The translations under genes and the position numbers were made by a program. A model generated the notes under the pieces. That model was given only the letters and a program-made list of their open reading frames with translations. It ran no database searches and had not been told where the DNA came from. Below are positions 23,762-31,088 of a DNA stretch of 37,412 nucleotides, piece after piece. How positions within the stretch are numbered: the stretch's first letter is position 1; each line of letters begins with the position of its first letter. The DNA is from Candidatus Acidiferrales bacterium (GTDB lineage: Bacteria > Acidobacteriota > Terriglobia > Acidiferrales > UBA7541). The stretch is taken from positions 1 to 37,412 of the forward strand of contig JASHRL010000240.1 in the NCBI GenBank assembly GCA_030037355.1. Direction: 5' to 3'.

Positions 23762-24222
23762 AGTGCCCTTTTTGTTCGCACCTTGATGACAAAGTGGTGG
23801 ACTCGCGCGAAGGCCGCGCGGGAGATTTGATCCGGCGCCGACGCGAATGTCTGAAGTGCGGCAAGCGCTTCACGACTTATGAACGAATCGACGAAATCCC
23901 CTATATGGTCATCAAGAAAGACGGCCGCCGCGAGAAATTCGACCGTCACAAAATCCTGCAAGGTTTGTTGCGCGCCTGCGAGAAGCGGCCTGTGCCGACG
24001 GGAAAGCTCGAAGCGCTGGTGGATGAGGCCGAGCGCTACGTCAATGAGGCAAAGGATCGCGAGCGGACGACTTCTGAAATTGGTGAACTCCTGATGAACC
24101 GCTTGAAGAGGCTCGATAAGGTTGCTTATGTGCGCTTCGCGTCGGTCTATTCGGACTTCAAGGATGTGAAGGAATTCATGTCCGAGCTGAAGAATCTGCT
24201 CAAAGAGCGCGCACGCAAATAG
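23758..24222 (+). CDS. nrdR: Transcriptional repressor NrdR
   Basis: NrdR represses ribonucleotide reductase operons, binding ATP/dATP through an ATP-cone and DNA through a zinc ribbon. The 154-residue protein has the ribbon cysteines C3, C6, C31 and C34 (MKCPFCSH and ECLKCGKRF), followed by RFTTYERI and the ATP-cone ([19 protein letters not shown], residues 51-69). [17 protein letters not shown] near the C terminus is typical. The GTG start at 23758 overlaps the membrane-protein stop by four bases. No NrdR box or nrd gene is seen within the window, so its targets are elsewhere. Confidence 0.96.
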   Translation: MKCPFCSHLDDKVVDSREGRAGDLIRRRRECLKCGKRFTTYERIDEIPYMVIKKDGRREKFDRHKILQGLLRACEKRPVPTGKLEALVDEAERYVNEAKDRERTTSEIGELLMNRLKRLDKVAYVRFASVYSDFKDVKEFMSELKNLLKERARK

Positions 24223-24227
24223 GTCAT

Positions 24228-25160
24228 CTAGGGCTCCCAGACGCCCGCGGCGAAGGTCTGCACGGTGTGGAATCCCAGGTCTTCATAGAGGCTGACAGCG
24301 TTAACGTTCTTCGACGTCACCGTCAGTGAGAGCGCGCGATACCCCTGCTGACGCAGCGCCGCGAGCGAAGCCTCCATCAAGCGCCTACCCAGGCCGTTTT
24401 TCTGATAACCCGGCAAAACGCAAATTTGAGTCGTATGACCAACGCCGGGAGCGACGATGGAAGTCAGTACCATACCGATCGGTTTCTCTGTCGGCCCCGG
24501 CCGCAGAATAAAGGAAGCTTCCGGGAAAAACTGGCCACAGCCGGGCAACAACACGATGTTACGCAGAAATTTCATGGCCCCGGCTTCCGTTCGATACTGA
24601 TCGTTGATCTCGCTATCGATGTGATCCGTATAGGCGCGCTGGATGAGTTGAGCGCAGGGCTCGAGGAAGCGATCGGTCCAATGTTCCAACCACAGCCCAT
24701 TCTGAGTGACAGGCCGCGCGGCGGAGTCCTTCGACAGCTCAAGAAGCATGAATTGGCGCCGGTGCAGGCGGAAGTGATGCTCCGTCAGAAAATCGTCAAG
24801 AGCGATGCCAAACGGCATCAATTGCGCTTCGATGCGTTCGATGAAAGGAGTTCCGCGCAAGGAATCGAACATTTCCAAAAGCAGTTTCTTGCTGATGCCG
24901 AGCTGGTCGAAACGCGGCGACGCGAACAATCCTCCGATCAGCCCCTTCTGTTCTTCGAAGACATAGAAGCCGTAGCCAACAGGCTGCTTTCCTTCAAATG
25001 CTGCATATCCCGCCAGAGAACGGGAATCGATGAATTTTCGAATGAGCTGTTGGGAGGGGCGGTAATCCCAGTAGAGATCCTTGCGCCACTGTTCGGCTTC
25101 TTCCAGCAAGAGTGGTTCGAGCGTTCGGGAATGAACTTGCCGGAGGTCGACAACCTGCAT
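24228..25160 (-). CDS. GNAT-family acetyltransferase with two GNAT-like halves
   Basis: This is a protein of 310 residues that contains two acetyltransferase-like halves. The C-terminal half has a good acetyl-CoA-binding motif A (VLPGYQKNGLGRRLMEASLAAL, Q/RxxGxG) and the motif B sequence ALSLTVTSKNVNAVSLYEDLGF, so it should be the active one. The N-terminal half shows FASPRFDQLGISKKLLLEMF, similar in layout but with the CoA loop weakened (QLGI), and may bind substrate. It could acetylate a protein terminus, an antibiotic or a metabolite; substrate is not predictable. It is convergent with nrdR (five-base gap) and has a strong promoter of its own. Confidence 0.85.
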   Translation of the reverse strand: MQVVDLRQVHSRTLEPLLLEEAEQWRKDLYWDYRPSQQLIRKFIDSRSLAGYAAFEGKQPVGYGFYVFEEQKGLIGGLFASPRFDQLGISKKLLLEMFDSLRGTPFIERIEAQLMPFGIALDDFLTEHHFRLHRRQFMLLELSKDSAARPVTQNGLWLEHWTDRFLEPCAQLIQRAYTDHIDSEINDQYRTEAGAMKFLRNIVLLPGCGQFFPEASFILRPGPTEKPIGMVLTSIVAPGVGHTTQICVLPGYQKNGLGRRLMEASLAALRQQGYRALSLTVTSKNVNAVSLYEDLGFHTVQTFAAGVWEP

Positions 25161-25188
25161 AGACGTTCCGTTTGGCCCCTGGAGGCTA

Positions 25189-25218
25189 ATTATAACCGCG
25201 CTTCACGTATGGTGTCAG
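25189..25218 (-). promoter_or_regulatory. Sigma-70-type promoter of the GNAT gene
   Basis: On the minus strand the -35 hexamer CTGACA (complement of 25213-25218) and the -10 hexamer TATAAT (complement of 25189-25194) are separated by 18 bases. The -10 is perfect and the -35 differs at one base. Transcription would start about 22 bases before the GNAT ATG. This is the clearest housekeeping promoter in the window. Confidence 0.72.
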
Positions 25219-25399
25219 TGAAACCTCGCGAGTGTTCGCCGAAAGCAAGCTCGTTTTTCCGATTTTTTCAAATTCAAAACCAGGGCAGTCACATTCTGAA
25301 TCATTAATCAATTGTTTGCGCGCCTCTCGCGGTGCGCTAGCAGCAGCCGACAAATATGCTACACTCCGCGCGTTCGCTCGGGGGTATGTCCTTTTTGGA

Positions 25400-26335
25400 A
25401 TGAGTCCGTTGCCTAATCTCCGGGTAGTGGTCGCGCGCATCATGCGGGTTCTGGGATCGCTCCTGGCCCTGGCGCTATTTGTCTTTCTGGCGGCGACGAC
25501 CATTTCCGGATACCTGCTCTATCAAGTTTTGACGCCGCCTCGCAGCCCGGCGAATGTGGACGTCACTTTGCTGATGGGCCATCCGACGACGTACAACTTC
25601 ACGATCCCCGGCGAAGGCTCGCGCGAAGGATGGTTTTTCCCCGGCTTGATTCGCGCTCCAACGATTATTTTGTGCCATGGCTACGGATCGCAGCGAGCAG
25701 ACATTCTGACGCTTGTGACGGCTTTGCAGGAGCACGAATTCAACGTGTTCCTTTTCGACTTCGTGGGCCACGGAGCTGTGCCGGGGCGGACAACGCTGGG
25801 CTATCAAGAAACTCAAGAATTGCTCGCGGCGATTCATGGACTGGAGCAGCGCGACGACATTGACAAAACGCGCTTCGGTGTTTGGGGCGCGGACCTGGGC
25901 GCTTACGCGGCTCTCTCGGCCGCGATCCAGGAGCCAAGAATCGAAGCGATTGCCGTGGATTCGGTCTACGACCAGCCGGCCGATTTTCTACTCATGCAGG
26001 TAGGACACACGGGGCTCGGTTCCTTGCCGCTCGCGAGATCGTTTTGCCTGGTTGGTTTTCGATTGCTCAACCGCCAGTACAGTTCTGTTCGCCCGTTGAT
26101 GGATCAACTCGGAAAATTGCAAGGAATCCCCAAGTTGTTCATCGAATCGACCGACAAACCGGAGCTGGATAAGGAAACACTGCATATGTTTGAGGTTGCT
26201 CCCGGGCCAAAGGATCACCTCGTGGATTCGCAGACATACTCGGAGATGAGCGACGAGGGACGACGCGATTACGAAAACAAGATCGTCAGTTTCTTCCTGC
26301 AGTACCTTCCGCCGGGTGGCCAACCCGCACAGTAG
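25400..26335 (+). CDS. Membrane-anchored alpha/beta hydrolase-fold protein with Asp at the nucleophile elbow
   Basis: This is a 311-residue protein. A basic leader and one helix (residues 16-40) anchor it to the inner membrane or serve as an uncleaved signal. The hydrolase core starts near 85 with the oxyanion segment ILCHGYGSQRAD, followed by the strand FNVFLFDFVGHG. The nucleophile elbow reads GVWGADLGAYAAL, so residue 165 is Asp where serine hydrolases have Ser. Candidate partners are D252 in IESTDKPELD and H273 in GPKDHLVD. Asp nucleophiles are used by haloalkane dehalogenases and epoxide hydrolases, but overall the protein looks more like the acyl-peptidase/esterase branch. It is either an Asp-type hydrolase or inactive. 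The ATG at 25400 is chosen; an ATG at 25442 is also possible. Confidence 0.8.
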   Translation: MSPLPNLRVVVARIMRVLGSLLALALFVFLAATTISGYLLYQVLTPPRSPANVDVTLLMGHPTTYNFTIPGEGSREGWFFPGLIRAPTIILCHGYGSQRADILTLVTALQEHEFNVFLFDFVGHGAVPGRTTLGYQETQELLAAIHGLEQRDDIDKTRFGVWGADLGAYAALSAAIQEPRIEAIAVDSVYDQPADFLLMQVGHTGLGSLPLARSFCLVGFRLLNRQYSSVRPLMDQLGKLQGIPKLFIESTDKPELDKETLHMFEVAPGPKDHLVDSQTYSEMSDEGRRDYENKIVSFFLQYLPPGGQPAQ

Positions 26336-26338
26336 CGC

Positions 26339-28042
26339 TCATTTATCCTCGGGAACTTCTTGTGCTGGCAACGACTCCACCCAGCAATAGGGAAGGAACT
26401 TCGCGACGATTTTGCGATGAATGATTCCCAGATTATTCAGCGTCATGTCGCCATCGCCGCTCAAGAGAACAAAACCTTCGCCTGCCGCCTGCGGAGTGAG
26501 CTGCGTGATCCTATCCGGACCCAAATAAAAGCGAAGGCCGTAATCGCAGTTGCGGTTGACTTCTCCAACCGAAAAAAGATGCGAACCAGAAGTCTGCGGA
26601 TCTGCTGAAAGTAAATGCTGAATTTCATGCGCCAGTGGTCGCGTGGAGAGCAGCGGATCAAGTTCCGGCAGGATTCGCGCACCGGCAGCTATGACCAAGC
26701 CAGCGCACACGAGCGACGTGAGCGCAAGGGCATGCCACGCGCGGCGAGCTAGGCTGAGGCATTCGACAGCCACGCCGGTAAAAACCCCAATTAGAATTGC
26801 GACTACAGCGAGTTTGTGGAGACCATTCGCGTAAGGCGCTTCGTAGGGCGGGAGCTTTTGAAAGCCGAACGCGCCGGCGATCCCCAGAATTGCCCACATC
26901 GTGCCAGTTGCCACACCGAGCCACTGGGCTGTTCGCGGAGCCTGCTCGATAACACGAACGTAGGAATGCGCGAGGAGAAGTATGAGCGGCGGAAATATAG
27001 GCAAGATGTATTCCGGCAGCTTCGATTGCGAAAAGCTGAAAAATATCAATGGGAATATCGCCCAGCAAGCGATGAAGAATCCGAAGGAGTTTCGCCATGA
27101 GCCGTCGCGAAAAATGCGGCGGCCATCGAGCGCTGCACCGATCAGCAGGGCCGTCCAAGGTAACAAGCCGAGCAGGACAATCGGACCGAAAAACCAAAAT
27201 GGCTGGCGATGCTGAAAAACGGGCGTGAGATAACGTTGGAAATTGTGCAGGAGAATGAAGGTGCGGAAAAAACTTGGATTGAAATAGGCGCACAGGATAT
27301 ACCAGGGCAATGCAATGATGCAGAAGGACAAGATTGCGAGCGGGTGGAGCAGCCGCATCGCTTCTTTCACGTGTCGAGTTGCGATGGCCCAAAGGAGGAT
27401 GCTTCCACCAGACAAAATTAACGCTGCTGGTCCCTTCGCGAGCGTCGCGAAGCCGAGCGAGACGCCGAGAAAAATCAGGGCAGACTTATCACTTGGTGCT
27501 CCGGAACCCAACGGAGTATTTCTGGCGTTCTTGCCGGCGGCAAGGAACAAGCCATGCTTTTCTAATGCACTGGCGGCGCAAACGAGCGCGAGCGCCAAAC
27601 TCGCCGTGAAAAGCATGTCTGGAGCAGCAGCGCGAGCGAAGGCAATAACGGCCACGCAAGTCGGAAAAATCAGCAGAATCGCCCAGCCCGTCCGCTCACC
27701 GTAGCGCTTCCATCCAAGCCATGCAGTGGCAAGCGCAGCGACGAGTGCGGCAAATGCCGATGGCAGACGCGCGGCCCACTCTGGCGACGGAACCAGTTTG
27801 AAGCCGAGGGCCGCGGTCCAATAATACAGAATCGGCTTCTCGAACCAGGGTGCTCCATAGAGAAGAGGCGTGATCCAATTGCCATTGTGCGCCATGCCTT
27901 GCGCGATCCAGGCGTAGCGCGGCTCATCGGGGCCAAGGAGACCGACTGCGGCAAGCCCGCTGAAAAGGCAGACCAACAACACGATCAACGCGATCACGGC
28001 TGCGGCGATTTTTTGCAAAGACCACGCGCGTTTCGTTTCCAT
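26339..28042 (-). CDS. GT39/ArnT-like membrane glycosyltransferase
   Basis: This is a 567-residue integral membrane glycosyltransferase of the PMT/ArnT type, which uses polyprenyl-phosphate sugars on the periplasmic side. About 11-12 hydrophobic helices are visible. The catalytic acidic motif near the first periplasmic loop is LLGPDEPRYAWIA (D39, E40). FEKPILYYWTAALGFKL follows, as in ArnT-like proteins. A soluble periplasmic domain of about 110 residues forms the C terminus (from about residue 450). Acceptor could be lipid A, another envelope lipid or a protein; no dedicated arn genes are adjacent. It is divergent from the LpxL-like gene (68-85 bases apart) and convergent with the hydrolase gene. 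Confidence 0.86.
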   Translation of the reverse strand: METKRAWSLQKIAAAVIALIVLLVCLFSGLAAVGLLGPDEPRYAWIAQGMAHNGNWITPLLYGAPWFEKPILYYWTAALGFKLVPSPEWAARLPSAFAALVAALATAWLGWKRYGERTGWAILLIFPTCVAVIAFARAAAPDMLFTASLALALVCAASALEKHGLFLAAGKNARNTPLGSGAPSDKSALIFLGVSLGFATLAKGPAALILSGGSILLWAIATRHVKEAMRLLHPLAILSFCIIALPWYILCAYFNPSFFRTFILLHNFQRYLTPVFQHRQPFWFFGPIVLLGLLPWTALLIGAALDGRRIFRDGSWRNSFGFFIACWAIFPLIFFSFSQSKLPEYILPIFPPLILLLAHSYVRVIEQAPRTAQWLGVATGTMWAILGIAGAFGFQKLPPYEAPYANGLHKLAVVAILIGVFTGVAVECLSLARRAWHALALTSLVCAGLVIAAGARILPELDPLLSTRPLAHEIQHLLSADPQTSGSHLFSVGEVNRNCDYGLRFYLGPDRITQLTPQAAGEGFVLLSGDGDMTLNNLGIIHRKIVAKFLPYCWVESLPAQEVPEDK

Positions 28043-28127
28043 CGCGGCTGAGTGTATCAGACGAATCGGTCAACTCTAAAGAAGCACCGCTGGCTCGCGC
28101 AAAACGACTGTGACAGAATGGCGCGCG

Positions 28128-29033
28128 ATGCGCGAATGGTGCGAATATGCCGCCGCCTGGGCGATTCTTAGGTTTCTGGGACTTCTGCCGCGGCCGGTGG
28201 CACGAGCAGTTGCGGCGCAGATCGCGCGATTTCTGTTGCTTTGCAGGCCGACCTTGCGGCGAGCCGCGCTCGTGAATCTTCGCCTCGCATTTCCAGAATG
28301 GTCGGATGCGCAGCGCCGCCAGACAATTCGCGGCATGACGCGTCAACTCGGTTGGATGGCGGCAGAGTTCGCATATTTTCCGCATTGGTCCCGCGAGAAT
28401 ATCGAAGAGCTTGTCGTGATCGATGGCTTTGACAACTTTGAAGCCGCGCGAGCTTTGGGCAAAGGCGTAATTTTTCTGACCGGCCACATGAGCGCATGGG
28501 AAATTGCACCTTTCGCACAGGCAGTCTACGGAAATCCGCTCTCGTTTCTCGCTCGTGCGATTGATAATTCGCGCGTCGACGCGCTCATCAATCGCTATCG
28601 ATGCCTTTCTGGCAACCAACCGATCGAGAAAAACAACGCCGCACGCGCCATCCTGCGCGCACTCCACGACGGAGGCACGATCGGAATCCTGGCGGATCAG
28701 AATACTTCTCTCGACGAAGGAACATTCGTCGATTTTTTCGGCGTTCCCGCTGCGACCACGACGGGGCTTGCGCGCGTCGCCTTGCGGACCGGAGCGGTCG
28801 TCGTTCCTGGTTTTATTTCCTGGGACGATTCCATCCGGAGATACCGGCTGCGTTTCGAGCCTGCGGTGAACCTTGCCCGATCCGATGATGAAGAGGCGGA
28901 TATTCGTGAGGACACGCTCAGATTTAACAAAGTCATCGAGAATTACATTCGCGCGCATCCCGATCAATGGCTCTGGGTACACAAAAGATGGAAGAATCGC
29001 CCGCCGGGAGAGCCGTCGCTGTATTCCTCCTAA
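28128..29033 (+). CDS. LpxL/HtrB-type lipid A (lysophospholipid) acyltransferase
   Basis: This membrane-associated acyltransferase of 301 residues probably transfers a secondary acyl chain to lipid A or its precursor. The catalytic H-x4-E motif is GHMSAWE (H120, E125), preceded by KGVIFLT. Later family elements are GTIGILADQN, FVDFFGVPAATTTGLARVALRTGA and the near-terminal HPDQWLWVHKRWKNRP. One N-terminal hydrophobic helix (AAAWAILRFLGLLP) anchors it. An upstream GTG at 28110 would add six residues; no clear ribosome-binding site decides. lpxD follows on the same strand after 72 bases, consistent with a lipid A role. Confidence 0.9.
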   Translation: MREWCEYAAAWAILRFLGLLPRPVARAVAAQIARFLLLCRPTLRRAALVNLRLAFPEWSDAQRRQTIRGMTRQLGWMAAEFAYFPHWSRENIEELVVIDGFDNFEAARALGKGVIFLTGHMSAWEIAPFAQAVYGNPLSFLARAIDNSRVDALINRYRCLSGNQPIEKNNAARAILRALHDGGTIGILADQNTSLDEGTFVDFFGVPAATTTGLARVALRTGAVVVPGFISWDDSIRRYRLRFEPAVNLARSDDEEADIREDTLRFNKVIENYIRAHPDQWLWVHKRWKNRPPGEPSLYSS

Positions 29034-29105
29034 GGGTTTTGCAAGAAACTAGCAGTGGAGCAAGATTCTCATGGCAGGCCAAAGAGTTTGACGAGGAGCG
29101 AAATC

Positions 29106-30125
29106 ATGAAGCAAACGGCGCAGGAACTTGCGGATCATTTGCATGCAACGCTGGACGGAGACCCAAGCGCACTAATTTCAGGGCTGGCCGGACCAGAAGA
29201 TGCGGGCGCCGAAGATTTAATCTACGTAGATTCTGCGAAGCACCTGCTGCGTTGCGAATCCTCGGCCGCTCGATGCGCGCTGGTCCGCGAAGGATTGAAG
29301 CTTCCGGGGAAGACGCTTATCGTCGTACGCGAGCCGAAACTCGCGTTTGCCAAAGCAGCTGCATGGATGCTGGAGCAGCAGCCAATTGCGTCACGAGTTC
29401 ATCCGACCGCTTTGATTGACGGCTCGGCGATGATTTCGGCAGGAGCGCATATCGGCCCATACGTTGTGATTGAAGAGGGTGCTGTCGTCGGAGCAGAGAC
29501 GGAAATCGGAGCGTTCTGCTTTGTTGGCCGCGGCGCGAAGATCGGCGAGTCGTGCCGGTTGTATCCGCGCGTTACGCTCTATGCCGGCGCGAAATTGGCC
29601 AACCGCGTGATCGTTCATTCGGGAGCGGTGATCGGCGGGGACGGTTTCGGTTACGTTTATGGCGAGGCGCAGAATTGGAAATTTCCGCAGATCGGCGGTG
29701 TCAACATTGACGATGACGTTGAAATCGGGAGCAATTCGACGATCGCGCGCGGATCGCTGGAAACGACGCACATCGAGCGCGGTGTGAAGCTCGATAATCT
29801 TGTGCATGTCGCTCACAATGTCCGCATCGGAGAGAACACAGTCATCGCCGCACAAACGGGAATTTCGGGGAGCTGCGACATTGGCCGGCACGTTTTGATT
29901 GGCGGGCAGGCAGGCCTCGGCGAGCACTGCAAAATCGAAGACGAAGCAATTCTCGGCGGACAATCCGGTATCCTGAATAGCAAAATCATCCGCAGCGGAC
30001 AAATAGTTTGGGGCACGCCGGCGCGCCCGCTCGGCGAATTCAAGAAGCAGTATGCACGATTTGCCCGTTTGCCCGAGCTGGCGGAACGAGTTCGCCAGTT
30101 AGAAGGAAATCGTGACACGAAGTAG
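29106..30125 (+). CDS. lpxD: UDP-3-O-acylglucosamine N-acyltransferase LpxD
   Basis: LpxD adds the N-linked 3-hydroxyacyl chain to UDP-3-O-acylglucosamine, the third step of lipid A synthesis, using acyl-ACP. The protein has 339 residues from the ATG at 29106, which is preceded by GAGGAG. The N-terminal uridine-binding domain (about 1-98) is followed by a left-handed beta helix of hexapeptide repeats from [19 protein letters not shown] onwards. The catalytic histidine lies in [14 protein letters not shown] (H234/H237 region), and GGDGFGYV is the typical loop. The C-terminal helix ends at [10 protein letters not shown]. The stop overlaps the next gene by 14 bases. Confidence 0.95.
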   Translation: MKQTAQELADHLHATLDGDPSALISGLAGPEDAGAEDLIYVDSAKHLLRCESSAARCALVREGLKLPGKTLIVVREPKLAFAKAAAWMLEQQPIASRVHPTALIDGSAMISAGAHIGPYVVIEEGAVVGAETEIGAFCFVGRGAKIGESCRLYPRVTLYAGAKLANRVIVHSGAVIGGDGFGYVYGEAQNWKFPQIGGVNIDDDVEIGSNSTIARGSLETTHIERGVKLDNLVHVAHNVRIGENTVIAAQTGISGSCDIGRHVLIGGQAGLGEHCKIEDEAILGGQSGILNSKIIRSGQIVWGTPARPLGEFKKQYARFARLPELAERVRQLEGNRDTK

Positions 30126-30738
30126 TGTGACGCCGCGCCGTGCTAAGGGCGGCAGACATGAGACGCCGCGAATCATCTTGATCACTGGCCAGTGCAGCAG
30201 CGTCGGCAAGACGACGCTCGCCGCCGACATTATTCACGCCTTTCCTGAGCCGGATTGGCTAGCGCTGAAGATAACAGGGCATCATACAGATCGAATCACC
30301 AGCGAGGCCGGGTATGCTTTTCATGCAGAGAGCGACCGGGAAGGGAAGTCGGACACGTCGCGCTACCTCGCCGCAGGAGCGAATCGGTCGTTCTTGGTGG
30401 AGATTCGAGCAGGTTACTTCACGGAGGCTATGCAAGAAATCAATCTGCTGATCGCAGGCGCTGAGACGGTCCTCGTTGAAGGCAATTCAGTCCTCGAATA
30501 TCTGCACCCGTCGTTAGCCCTGCTTGTCCTGGACCCGCGCAAATCTGATTTCAAGCCGTCCGCGCGCAAAGCGCTGAGTCAAATCGACGCTGTAGTCTTG
30601 CGCTCCGCCATTCATACCGCATATTGGCAGGGAATCAATCCGCAGCGGGTCGCCTCGATACCGAATTACCTGCAACCTTTCCACCGGCCTCTCAGAATCG
30701 GGCTGCGCTGCCTTATCCGGCGTTCCCTAGCGAGCTAA
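30112..30738 (+). CDS. MobB-like P-loop NTPase, translationally coupled to lpxD
   Basis: This is a soluble nucleotide-binding protein of 208 residues. The Walker A motif is [10 protein letters not shown] (26-35) after a beta strand RIILIT. The arrangement [17 protein letters not shown] and [11 protein letters not shown] resembles MobB-type proteins, which bind GTP, but no molybdenum-cofactor gene is nearby and the C terminus is different. The start is GTG at 30112, with AAGGA at 30103-30107; it overlaps the lpxD end by 14 bases. A GTG at 30127 is possible. Genomic context suggests a role connected to lipid A or another envelope process, but the function is unknown. Confidence 0.72.
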   Translation: MTRSSVTPRRAKGGRHETPRIILITGQCSSVGKTTLAADIIHAFPEPDWLALKITGHHTDRITSEAGYAFHAESDREGKSDTSRYLAAGANRSFLVEIRAGYFTEAMQEINLLIAGAETVLVEGNSVLEYLHPSLALLVLDPRKSDFKPSARKALSQIDAVVLRSAIHTAYWQGINPQRVASIPNYLQPFHRPLRIGLRCLIRRSLAS

Positions 30739-30769
30739 GATTCGTCTGCCGAATCATGTATGTCTTTTT
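30739..30769 (+). terminator. Possible intrinsic terminator after the P-loop gene
   Basis: GATTCG (30739-30744) and CGAATC (30750-30755) form a six-base stem with a five-base loop directly after the TAA stop. A T-run (TCTTTTT) lies eight bases downstream, which is further than ideal, so termination strength is doubtful. Confidence 0.4.
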
Positions 30770-30772
30770 GTG

Positions 30773-30802
30773 TTGACCAACCCACTATGCACCAGTGATA
30801 AT
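30773..30802 (+). promoter_or_regulatory. Sigma-70-type promoter upstream of shc
   Basis: TTGACC (30773-30778) and GATAAT (30797-30802) are spaced by 18 bases. Each differs from consensus at one position. It would give a leader of about 280 bases before shc. Promoters nearer to shc cannot be excluded. Confidence 0.55.
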
Positions 30803-31088
30803 TTGAAGCGAGCGTGTGTGTAAGTTCTTGCATTTGTAGCTCATTGTTGAATAGCACTTTATTGCGAGGCTGTGCGGCATACGTTCTGGGACTTGGCAGC
30901 ATCTTATGTCAGGAGCTGTGTGCCCAGCAGATGAGCCTTGCGGCGATAGTCGTCTAAATGCGCGGGGCGGCGCATGACCCGTGGAGCGGCTCTTGTGTGT
31001 TTTCGTGCCTGCAGGCGGAAGCGTGGGGCGCAATCCCAGGATTCTTGTGATTTGGCGCGAGATTTCTGATTTGAAAGGTTGGAACTGA

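Larger units (their letters stand above)
30739..31088 (+). other. 350-base non-coding leader/promoter region of the hopanoid operon
   Basis: There is no convincing protein gene in this stretch, which is lower in GC at its start than the flanking genes. It contains the weak terminator, a promoter candidate and then about 280 bases of potential untranslated leader. A six-base hairpin ATGCGC/GCGCAT with a GGGGCG loop lies at 30958-30975. A possible 23-codon frame from the ATG at 30906 ends in that hairpin; it lacks other support. No known riboswitch class is recognised by eye. Just before the shc ATG, AAAGG serves as probable ribosome-binding site. Confidence 0.5.

Noticed and set aside
30906-30977. 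Possible 23-codon small gene in the shc leader
   Set aside because: It has no clear ribosome-binding site, its translation looks random, and a hairpin overlaps its end; conservation data would be needed.
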